Assembly (NCBI GenBank): GCA_033439265.1
Contig: JAVTVX010000004.1
Coordinates: forward strand, 14,521,701 to 14,585,700
Direction of reading: 5' to 3'
DNA from: Dillenia suffruticosa
Taxonomy: Eukaryota; Streptophyta; Magnoliopsida; Dilleniales; Dilleniaceae
DNA length: 64,000 nucleotides
How positions within the stretch are numbered: position 1 is the first letter of the stretch; every line of letters begins with the position of its first letter. Position numbers and translations under genes: made by a program. The notes below the pieces were generated by a model. The model ran no database searches. It saw nothing but the letters and a program-made list of their open reading frames with translations, and had not been told where the DNA came from. Positions 24,740 through 33,674 of this stretch are shown piece after piece.

Positions 24740-25405
24740 GGGCGGCACAGCTACCGGTTGTGCCGTGCAGGCATTTGCGGGCATGCTTGCTTGGGCGACT
24801 TTTCTGATTTAGTAATATGATAGTAATACTTACTATTACTTCATTTACGGATATAGTAACATAGTAGTAATATTTACTAATACTTCATTCATGACATAGT
24901 ACTATTTCGTTCACAGATCTATTAGCATGGTAGAAATACTTATTAATACTTCATTTATGGATAACATGATAGTAATACTTACTATTACTTTATTCACGGA
25001 TCTAGTAGTATAGTAGTAATACTTACTAATATTTCATTCACGGATCTAGTAGTATGATAGTAATATTTACTACTATTTCATTCATGGATCTAGTAACATA
25101 GTAGTAATATTTACTAATATTTCATTTACGGATGTAGTAACATGGTAGTAATACTTACTACTACGTCATTCACGGAATTATATAGTAATACGTCAAAATC
25201 AAAGTTTTTTATTAATTACTCAAATTATAAAAAGATAGGTAAATAGCAAAAAATTCAAAAACTAAAATTTGATAAAAGAGAAAAAATGGTGGGTTTTGAA
25301 AATTTTATTTGGCGCCAAACAAATTATATATACTATATTTGGCGATAAACCAAATATATATACTACAAACCCTTCCTCTCTTCACAAACATTTGAAACTT
25401 CTCAT
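24740..25405 (+). repeat. Direct duplicate A of CACTA-2 segment
   Basis: Starts with a single GC-rich unit (GTGCCGTGCAGGCATTTGCG), continues with about eight 45-bp units of the form TAGTAATACTTACTATTACT plus TTCATTCACGGATCTAG, and ends with a promoter-like stretch containing TTTGGCGCCAAA (25308-25319) and ATTATATATACTAT. The same order of parts recurs at about 27140-27765, where a coding start follows. Here no coding start follows. Confidence 0.75.
25308..25319. promoter_or_regulatory. Palindromic TTTGGCGCCAAA, E2F-site-like
   Basis: Perfect 12-bp palindrome just upstream of a TATA-like string. TTTGGCGC is an established plant E2F binding core, present here on both strands. A second perfect copy lies at 26688-26699. 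Function in the element is inference. Confidence 0.4.
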
Positions 25406-26009
25406 TTCAATATTAATATTACTAAATAATACTACTTACTAATTTCAATAATCATATTCTATTACTAATATCAAATAATTACTAATTTCAAATTATAACA
25501 CTATATTATCTGATAATTGGTCAATGAATTTTCAAAACTATAACACCATATTATATAAATTGCTAATTTCATATAAATTGATAATATTAATAATTTTATA
25601 CTATTTAAATTAATAATATTAATAACTTTATATTGAATTATCATGTGATTAATCAAATGGACATAATTAACATAATATAGAGTTCATGGTAAGGACCATA
25701 CAGACATGCGCTATATAGTAAATCTAGTAATAGTAAGATAATAAGTAGTAAAAGTTATATGAAATGAAATGAAATCTAGTAAGTGATTTTTTCAACCAAA
25801 AATACTGTAGCAGTATTGATTAAAAATATAAAAAGACTAAGACAGGAAAAAAAGCACTAGTATAAAAAAATGAGAAATTAAGAAGGCGGGAAAAAAAGAG
25901 CAAAAGAAAAAATTGACGGATTTTGAAAATATTGCGTTAAATTTATGACTAAAACAAAAAATTAGAAAAAAAATTAAAACTGTAATGGAAATAAAATATG
26001 ATAAAATAT
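25406..26009. other. CACTA-2 interior with inverted relative of a CACTA-1 module
   Basis: The stretch 25640-25990 is the reverse-complement relative of the CACTA-1 module near 8090-8420: both hold ATGGACATAATTA, AAGTAGTAAAAnTT and an AAAAAATCACTTA-type string. It shows that the two CACTA elements are related and lie in opposite orientation. No gene. Confidence 0.55.
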
Positions 26010-26275
26010 AATAGTTGTATGATAACACTTATCATGATAACACTTACCATGCATGATCACACTTATCTGTTGTATGATAACACTTACCATGATAATACCT
26101 ACCATACATGATAACACTTGCCACAAAATAATTTGTGAGCTTATCATGCGTGATAACACTTACCTGTTGTATGATAATACTTACCATGATAATATTTACT
26201 ATGCATGATAACACTTACTACAAAATAATTTGCGAGTTTATCATGTATGATAACACTTACCACAAACTTACATGA
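26010..26275. repeat. Tandem repeat of TGATAACACTTACCATG units
   Basis: Short units ATGATAACACTTACCATG are repeated with variants; two longer blocks (about 26040-26140 and 26150-26250) both pass through CACAAAATAATTTG. The overlapping frames on both strands are repeat artefacts. Confidence 0.7.
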
Positions 26276-26879
26276 TAAGAACGAACTTAGCAGAGTTAAC
26301 ATATGCATGTTTAACAAATTACATGAACTTATTATGATAACAACTATTAACGACACAAATGAAGTTACAATTCCAAATTACGGGATAATATATATTCATA
26401 TTCTATCTCTCTCTCTTCAAATCTTTAGCTTTGCCTTACTACTCTATATTTTATTTATACTTATTTTTTATTATTTACTAAGTTAATTTTGTTTAGCAAA
26501 ATTACTATCAATACCGGAGTTACCTAGGAAAGTTTTTTTAGTTGCCAATTTGATTAATGGTACCCTAAATCTAAATTAAAGAAAATACTGGCGCCAAACC
26601 TTTTAGTGTCAATTTTGTTAGCATGAAGAAATAGCACCAAAGAGGAGGAGGGTTGAGGTTAGTGCCAAAGAGGAGGAAGAGAGGAGGTTTGGCGCCAAAG
26701 AGGGGGAAGAGAGGTGGAACCTAGTAGCCTAGTATATATACTCTTAATATTTTTATGGTAGCTTCCTTAATTTTCTTCATATTTCATTTAATTATTAATT
26801 TTATCATATTTCATTTAATTATTTTAGTTTTTTATTATTATTATTTTCAATTAAATTAATGTTACATATTTATCCGTTT
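26276..26879. other. CACTA-2 interior, GAGGA-repeat patch and AT-rich sequence
   Basis: At 26630-26720 the phrase GCCAAAGAGGAGGAAGAGAG is repeated about three times, together with GGCGCCAAA strings. The frame 26247-26486 (79 residues) has a hydrophobic C-terminal half but no recognised family, and is not called as a gene. Confidence 0.5.
26688..26699. promoter_or_regulatory. Second palindromic TTTGGCGCCAAA
   Basis: Exact match to the palindrome at 25308-25319, within a GAGGA-rich patch. Half-forms (GGCGCCAAAC at about 26591, TTTGGCGTTAAAC at about 27709) lie nearby. Confidence 0.4.
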
Positions 26880-27205
26880 GCCTAGGCGGCTCTACCACCA
26901 ATTGTGCCGCGTGCAAGCATTTGTGCGTGCTCTTGCCTGGACGGCTCAGCCGTTGGTTTGCCTCGTAGGCATTTGTGCACGCGCTTGCCTGGGCGGCTTA
27001 GTTGCTGGTTGTGCCGCTCAGGCATTTGCGCGCACGCTTGCCTGGGCGGCTCAGCTGTCAGTTGTACCATGCAGGCATTTGCGTACGCGCTTGCCTGGGT
27101 GGCTCAGCTGTCGGTTGTGCCGCTCAGGCATTTGCATGCATGCTTGCCTGGGCAGTTCAGCCACTGGTTGTGTCGTGCAGGCATTTGTGGGCGTACTTTC
27201 TTGGG
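26880..27205 (+). repeat. GC-rich minisatellite, unit about 55-60 bp
   Basis: About six units of the form TTGCCTGGGCGGCTCAG, then TTGTGCCG and CAGGCATTTG. The region is sharply GC-rich against an AT-rich background. All three forward frames and the reverse frame stay open through it and give Cys/Ala/Arg-rich repeats, the mark of a minisatellite and not of a gene. A single unit of the same kind is found at 24738-24806. Confidence 0.8.
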
Positions 27206-27765
27206 CGACTTTTCTAATCTAATAACATGATAGTAATATTTACTATTATTTCATTCACCGATATAGTAATATGGTAGTAATACTTACTAATACTTCATTT
27301 ACGAATTTAGTAACATGATAGTAATACTTATTACTATTTTATTCACGACTCTAGTAGCATGCTAGTAATACTTACTAATATTTCATTCACGGATCTAGTA
27401 ATATGGGAGTAATACTTACAACTATTTCATTCATGGATCTAGTAACGTGGCAGTAATACTTACTAATATTTCATTCACATAGATAGTAATATGATAGTAA
27501 TACTTACTATTACTTCATTCACGGAATTATATTGTAATACATTAAAATCAAAATTTTCTGTTAATTATTCAAACTATAAAAAGAGAGGGAAACAGTAAAA
27601 AATTTAAAAACTAAAATTTGATAAACAGGGCAAAATGGCGAGATTTGAAAAATTTATTTAGTGCCAAACAAATTATATATACTATAAATCAAATTTTATT
27701 TGGCGTTAAACCAGATATATATATTACAATCCCTCCACAAATATTCAAAACTTCTCATTTCCTTC
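27140..27765 (+). repeat. Direct duplicate B of CACTA-2 segment
   Basis: Collinear with 24740-25405: GC-rich unit, TTTGTGGGCGTACTTTCTTG, then about seven 45-bp TAGTAATACTTACT/TTCATTCACGG units, then CAAATTATATATACTATA and TTTGGCGTTAAACC. It leads directly into the coding start at 27826 and so may hold the promoter of the element's gene. Confidence 0.75.
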
Positions 27766-27825
27766 AAAAACTCTTCTCCCACACATCTTTCGAATATTTT
27801 CAACCAAAAATTTTCAACAAAAAAT

Positions 27826-28160
27826 ATGGGACAAAATAAACGAAAAATGACCATTGTAGCTAAACACAAAGAATCAGAACCATCTGAAAAATAATTTGAC
27901 TCTGAAGAATCTCAATTATTCGAACATGATATTCCAAACTGGTTTTGTTTTCGTTTTTGTTTAAAAATAGATCATTTCTTTTTAATAATATATTTCTATG
28001 TAATTATTTTGTTATCTATTTTTTATTTTTAATTTGTACCAGTTCTCAAAAGAAAATGTAGAGGCCCAACTCATGCTGTCAAGATGTCTAGGATTTAGAA
28101 AAAGAAAAACGTTTGTTGGTTGAAACGAACGATTTGAATCAACCAATAGGATTTGAATCA
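27826..28160 (+). pseudogene. CACTA-2 Transposase_24-like gene remnant
   Basis: A first exon-like frame starts at 27826 (MGQNKRKMTIVAKHKESE) and stops at 27894; beyond it FDSEESQLFEHDIPNW is still readable. After an AT-rich, intron-like stretch ending TTTGTACCAG at 28042, the sequence reads LKRKCRGPTHAVKMSRI and, in a second frame, LVETNDLNQPIGFESF. RGPTxxxK...xFNxxGQPIGP is the hallmark of the plant Transposase_24 family carried by En/Spm-type elements. The frame is broken by a stop after MSRI and a shift before LVET. The intron and the link between parts are inference. Confidence 0.6.
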
Positions 28161-28689
28161 TTTTTTTACTTCTTACCATAATCTTACTTTTACTTTTGAA
28201 AAATAATCCACATTATTTGTATTTATATTGTTATGATGCTGGGAGTGTACATTGAAACCAACCATCATCATCATCACCATCTCCTGAATCCATCCCCAAA
28301 GGTAATATTTAAATGTTCAACTTTTTATAATATACCTTATAATTATATTAATTTCATTACTAGAATGATACCACATATCATGATGGATCCTGGAATCGGA
28401 ACTAGATGCTACGGATGCTGGAATTTTTTGGGTGCTCCTAGTCAACATTTTTGCTATCAATATTTCATTTCAGAAGATATGAAAATATATACTAACCGGA
28501 AATTACAATCTTTTTCTTTCTCCTGTAATATGTCTGTAACATTCTTTTTCTTGTAATATGTCTATAATATTCTTTCTTTTGTAATATGTCTGTAACATTA
28601 TCATATATATTCCATGATACTATAAAAGGTACTTCGTTTCCTAAGATATGGTATTTATAATTTTCTAACTCTTTTCTAACCTACAATTG
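28161..28689. other. CACTA-2 stretch downstream of transposase remnant
   Basis: The frame 28233-28556 (107 residues, with MMDPGIGTRCYGCWNF and AFPSQHF-like phrases) is more protein-like than its neighbours but matches no family I know. It lies in the expected downstream part of the element's gene and could be decayed coding sequence. A 35-bp phrase around TTCTTTTGTAATATGTCTG is repeated three times at 28525-28600. Confidence 0.4.
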
Positions 28690-29390
28690 TACCATTTTTT
28701 TGAGAATAAAGTAGTAATATTTTAATGATAAAGTAGTAATATTTGTGTTAACATATCCTAACATTTACTAACCTTGTAATAACCGACCAAAAGAGTAGTA
28801 ACATTTGGTTACTGATAATAAGTATAACAACTCTTTAACCACAAATCATAAACGATAATAAAAGTAGTAAAATTTACTCACTAACAAAAGCGACACTAAA
28901 AGTAGTAATATTTACTATCTCTTCGATAATAAATGTAGTAATATTTACTAATCCAATAATTTTATAAACGACAATAAAGGTAGTAATATTTACTAACTCA
29001 ATAATTTTGTAAGCGACAGTAAAGGTAGTAACATTTACTAACCAATAACTCTATAAACGACAATAAAAGTAGTAACATTTACTAAGCCAATAATTTTGTA
29101 AGCGATAGTAAAGATAGTAACATTTACTAACCAATAAATCTGTAAACGACAATAAAAATAGTAATATTTACTAATCCAACAATTCTGTAAGCGATAGTAA
29201 AAGTAGTAACATTTATTAACCAATAACTCTGTAAATGACAATAAAAGTAGTAACATGTACTAATCTAATACTTCTGTAAACGACAATAAAGGTAGTAATA
29301 TTTACTAACACAATAACTGACAACAAAATTAGTAATATTTACTAACCCTTTATAAGTGACGATAAAAATTGTAATTTTACTCACATTTTA
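28690..29390. repeat. CACTA-2 right subterminal array, 44-bp unit
   Basis: About 14 units of the form GTAGTAATATTTACTAACC plus AATAACTCTGTAAACGACAA, alternating slightly so that an 88-bp dimer is visible in 28980-29260. The reverse frame 29038-29256 repeats YYFYYRLQ because of this array. It is oriented toward the right terminus. Confidence 0.8.
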
Positions 29391-30559
29391 CAATGATGAT
29401 ATAATATCGATTTTTACTGATACTTTTCTAACCGTTCGGAAATTTAACATGCTCCAACGGTCATGACAAGTGTCGACATAGGTCTATCCCAACCCCTTTA
29501 TACCCAACTGAAACTCTTTCCTTTGGAAAAGATTTTATTGACGGTTTTATCACTTTTTCCTCACGATTTTTGTCACACCCCGAACTAGGGCCATGAACAG
29601 TTGCCTCACAACCCTTAACTAAACCATAGCAGACAATCAGGACAACGCAATGCTATAAAATTTTCTAGCAGTCCTAATCACAGACCTCTACTGTCATACC
29701 CAACTAGGGTATGAGCAGCCGCCATACCGAGCGGAACTAAATTTTTATACACATATACAATAGATTCTCAAGTTAATATTTTAAATACATACAAGTGGCT
29801 CAATGCAAGTGAACTAAGTCACTATGAGAGTTTTACGAATAAATGTTCATAATTTATTCAATCATCCCATAAAATAAATAGATAAATACATTGGTTAAAC
29901 TAAAATCTCCAATATTCGTAGCGGAAGATATGGTAACATCCATACCCAACCCCAGTGCTATCAAGTTCACGTCACCATTATACAATCACAATAATTCTTC
30001 CTCAGTCCACGACAAATCTTGTGGAAAAGAAAGTGAGGGGTGAGTATCTATAGGAGTATACTCAGCAAGTGAGGGGATTGACATCATACTATCAATATCG
30101 AGGGTGAATTTGGAATGTCAAAACATGTAATACAATATCCACTGTGTAAAAATAGCATGAAATTTTATATAACTCAAGACACATATCGAAAAATAACATA
30201 TGCATCCATCCATGTATCAAGTCACATATGTAGAGTCGGCCGAACAAATAACCCCAACAATAGTCTACCTCGACCAAGAACAGACGCATTGGGGGTTTTC
30301 ACTATGCAAACATCAAATAATGGTTCTCTACCCCAATGTTGGCCACAAATTACTCCAACTAGCTTGTAAATAATATTAATAATCATATATATATATATAG
30401 TCAGCTGTGTATGGTGTCTCGCTCAATGCTAGACAGAGATAAATTCACATCCTCCCCGATGAGGTTAACCTGGGACACCCATACACATGACAATTTGTCG
30501 GATACCTCCGACAAAAGAGTATTCGGGTACAAGGGGTGCTTCTACCAAATGTCTTTCAT

Positions 30560-30700
30560 AGCTATGGAATGCTATAGGAAGCATATCACAATATCACCAA
30601 GTCGGTCGGGCACGTTACCCCATACATCACATCATCACGTCGGTCGGGCATACAGCCCCATGCATCGTATCATAACGTCGGCCGGGCGTACAACCCAAAT
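30560..30700 (+). repeat. Three 40-bp repeats in solo LTR
   Basis: Units with AAGTCGGTCGGGCACGTTA, CACGTCGGTCGGGCATACA and AACGTCGGCCGGGCGTACA follow each other, each ending in CCCCATAC or a close variant. This explains the frame 30411-30752 in part. Confidence 0.7.
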
Positions 30701-31054
30701 AGTACATGTAAATCCATTCAAAACCATGTGCCAATGCATTGGGAGCATTTAAAACATGTCAATATGTCGAAAATGTGGCACAATATCTAGTTATCAAACT
30801 CATAGATGCATATCAAATAAATCAGTAGTTGGCACACTCCAATGGTCACAAAAATATTTCATAAAATATTCAAAACTCTAATGATCATTCATTCATAAAA
30901 TCATGTTATTGAAAAGTATTTTTTAAAACATGGCTTTCAATTAATAGTAAATGTCAAAATCTCACTCACAGCATAAGAGAGGGTAGCGCACTCCCCAATA
31001 ATATTCCGAAGCGAAGAAAAGTGCTCCCTAAATCAAAACACCCAACACCTATGA

Positions 31055-31058
<4 letters not shown>

Positions 31059-31084
<26 letters not shown>
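31059..31084. repeat. (AT)n microsatellite
   Basis: Uninterrupted AT dinucleotide run inside the solo LTR. Further AT runs lie at about 32458-32492 and 32668-32693. Confidence 0.9.
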
Positions 31085-31085
<1 letters not shown>

Positions 31086-31335
31086 ATCAATAAGTTTCAA
31101 ACCTACGCAGTTATAGGAAATAGGCTATCACTTCTAATACACGTATACAAATCAGGTAGTTTGAATCCTTTAGAACCCTACCCTAATATCTCATATTTTG
31201 TTCATGCATACAACATGTCTACAAAACTCAAGTATTGGTACTCAACCAATTCCGCATAGGGTTCACACCAATTGAATCTCTCGCTCACACCCAAGGGCCA
31301 GCAGGGCCACAGCCCAGTGCTCCTCTATGCAGCGC

Positions 31336-31450
31336 AAGTGCCCCATGTGCAGGGCGTGCAGCGCCCATGTGCAGGGCATGCAGCGCCCATGTGCAGGGCA
31401 CGCAGCGCCCATGTGCAAGGTCTATGTGCAGGGCGTGCAGCGCCCTTGCG
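31336..31450 (+). repeat. 24-bp minisatellite in solo LTR
   Basis: About five copies of GTGCAGGGCATGCAGCGCCCAT. All frames through it stay open and give repeated Cys/Gly/Ala/Arg-rich peptides, so none is a gene. Confidence 0.8.
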
Positions 31451-31719
31451 TAGCACCCAGGCAGTGCCTGCATGTCAACCATTTCTCCTCATTTCTAAAC
31501 TTAACCCTAACATTCATTCAAATAAATCGAATGGGTAAGAAATTTTTTACCTAGGGTTTTCTCGGAGCGCAGACGTTCGTCCGAATGTCTTCTCGATCAT
31601 TCCAAAATCTACAATGCTCCCTATCAAGACAAGAATTATTAGTTAGGTTATAAATACTTAGATTATGATCAAAACCCTAAGTCAGTTACCTGCGCAGAGG
31701 TTCATGGACTCGCAGGCCA

Positions 31720-32410
31720 TCGTGGGCTGCGGATTCACGGGCCCGCGGGTCAGTAGGCTAGTGGGCTTGCTGGCCGCAGTGGGCTTTGCGGGCCACAGTG
31801 GGCTGGCGTGCTTACGGGCTTGCGGGCTGGGACAGCAGGCGCGCGCTATTGCACGCTCTATCTCGCTGTAGCGAGCTCGGGAGAAGGTCGTGCACTTGCA
31901 AGTAGTCGCCCTCACGGGCTGGCGAGCTATTGCGGAGCTGGCACGCGCTGGAGGGAGAGGGAACCGTTGCAATCATGCTCTGTGGCTTCTGCGGGCAGTC
32001 GTGCGCTGGCACCCTCGCGAGAGGTCGCGCGCTGTAGCGTGCTCGTGCGAGGGAGATCACGCTGTAGCGCTCGTGCGAGGGAGATCACGCTGTAGCGCGC
32101 TCACGCTGGGGAGATCGCGCTCGTGGAGGGAGAGAGTGGCAGAGGGTGGCAGATCACGGTGGAGGGTGAGCAGAGGCGAGAGCTTCGGAGATGGGCGAAG
32201 CCGAAGAGAGAGAGAGCGAGTGACAGTGAGAGGGAGACCGTGAGTGAGGTAGAGAGAGAAGACAGTGGGAGAGTGGCGAGGCTGTTGGGTGGCAGCGGGT
32301 CACGGCGGAGAGGCGCGAGACAACGGTGGAGGAGAGCGGCGGCCGCGGGAAGATGAAGAGTCGAGGAGAGAGAGAGAGGAAGAGAGAGAGAGAGAGAGAG
32401 AGAGAGGAAT
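31720..32410 (+). repeat. GC-rich and GA-rich part of solo LTR
   Basis: GC-rich with CGGGCTTGCGGGC and GGGCTTGC repeats at 31735-31840, three copies of GCGAGGGAGATCACGCTGTA-like units at 32040-32120, then GA-rich sequence ending in a long (GA)n run at about 32365-32406. Open frames here are composition effects. A comparable GA-rich block starts the window (1-204). Confidence 0.65.
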
Positions 32411-32455
32411 TAGGGTTTTAAACCCTAATTCCTAAATTTGGGTTCTTTTTTTATA

Positions 32456-32495
<40 letters not shown>

Positions 32496-32787
32496 CACAC
32501 CCATATTTTACTAAAATTTAAATTTTTTTTATACAAATGGGGTTTATTTCGATTCGCGGATTTGACAAATTATAATATATCAAAAATTTAATTTAAATAC
32601 CCCAAAATCAAAAATCAATTTAAATAAATAAAATTTCTCTCTATATAAATAAATTGAAAAATATCTTATTTATATCTATATATATATATATATATTTCAA
32701 AAAATGATACAATGTTACAGACACCACAATATTGGTGTTACAGTTTTTGTCCGTTTTCATATGCCAAATGCTATTTCGGTTGTAGTG

Positions 32788-33384
32788 TTAATATAATCTT
32801 GAAAGTACTTAATATCCAAATTCTTAAGAAACGTGTCCGTAAAATTATTAACATTTATTTTCTCTGATGTGTGATTTTATAGGCATTAATGCAATTTAAT
32901 GATATTTTTATATATATAAAAAAGGAAATAATTTAAGGTTGAAGTTTGAAATTGCATGAGTATTGTAATAGCATCAAAATTTGTTATGGCATTTCTTAAC
33001 TTGTCTGTTGTGACCATTTTAGAAGTCTTTTGATTATATCATTGCGTATTTGTTGAAGTGTATGACACACTGAGTAGAAAATAAGACTAACCACACAAAA
33101 ATTATAATTTCAATTACAAATTGAATTGCTAAGAGGAAGGTTGTTGTAGTTGGAGGGTTGAAGATAGGGAGATTGCCTTTCTTCATTTTAGAGAGTTTTC
33201 AGTGGTTGAGATAGCACAAATATTACAATTTGATATTTCGTTATATTTGGTAATTACTTTTAAGAAAATACATTTAACTTTTTAATTTATTTAACAATAA
33301 TATGAAGAGAATTATTTTTTATTATATAATTTTATATCCATAAAAAATAAAGCATTTAAAATAAAATAAAATACAAAAAAAAAA
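32788..33384. other. Spacer between CACTA-2 and the Helitron-like unit
   Basis: AT-rich single-copy-looking sequence. No gene, repeat unit or element end seen apart from the TTA target copy at its start. Confidence 0.5.
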
Positions 33385-33400
33385 TCTATATAATAAAGCT
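33385..33400 (+). other. Helitron-like 5' terminus
   Basis: TCTATATAATAAAGCT after a run of A. Plant Helitrons typically start TCT(C/A)TA(C)TAT. About 100 bp on, the sequence carries CCTTGCCACCTGGATTTCG. Confidence 0.55.
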
Positions 33401-33674
33401 TATTTAGTAAAATAAAGGTTTGATAGTTGTATTAATATTTATTAAAATACAAATTTCTACCAACTTATTAACAATATAGATATAAGCGTGAAAGATCCCT
33501 TGCCACCTGGATTTCGTCGTCCTCCAATTGGCGCAGGGTGATTGGTCGTTGGTGAGGTGGAGCTGATGTGGCCCGTTTTTCTTTTTTTCTTTTTTGGTTT
33601 TTTTCCCTGTCTTTTTTTGGTCTTTTCCTTGTGGTTTCTCTCTTTCTTTCTCTTTCTTTCTCTCTTGTCAGAAA

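Larger units (their letters stand above)
29571..32742 (+). mobile_element. Solo LTR, chromovirus (Tekay/Del-like) Gypsy fossil
   Basis: Begins TGTCACACCCCGAACTAGGG and ends ATTGGTGTTACA: TG...CA termini with a TGTCACACC / GGTGTTACA inverted pair, a form known from very long plant Gypsy LTRs. The flanking 5-mers ATTTT (29566-29570) and GTTTT (32743-32747) agree at four of five bases. No internal region or second LTR is present, so it reads as a single remaining LTR of 3.17 kb. It lies inside CACTA-2. Its frames carry no domain; the tandem blocks inside are listed separately. Confidence 0.7.
23016..32787 (+). mobile_element. CACTA-2, En/Spm-type DNA transposon
   Basis: Left end CACTACAAACTAAAAGCATT at 23016. 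The right end at 32787, read in reverse complement, is CACTACAACCGAAATAGCAT; the two align over about 27 bp with few changes. The trinucleotide TTA lies directly outside both ends (23013-23015 and 32788-32790), the 3-bp target duplication expected for this superfamily. Subterminal arrays lie at 23330-24300 and 28690-29390. Coding remains at 27826-28160 on the plus strand resemble plant Transposase_24. A 3.2-kb solo LTR (29571-32742) sits 45 bp from the right end. No Tnp2-like protein was found, so it looks non-autonomous. Confidence 0.82.

Noticed and set aside
26878-27230. Cys/Arg-rich repeat proteins of 62-114 residues
   Set aside because: All forward frames are open because the 55-60 bp unit lacks stops; typical of a minisatellite.
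31235-32356. Cluster of 65-117 residue frames inside the solo LTR
   Set aside because: GC-rich and GA-rich repeats without stops explain them; frames on both strands overlap completely.
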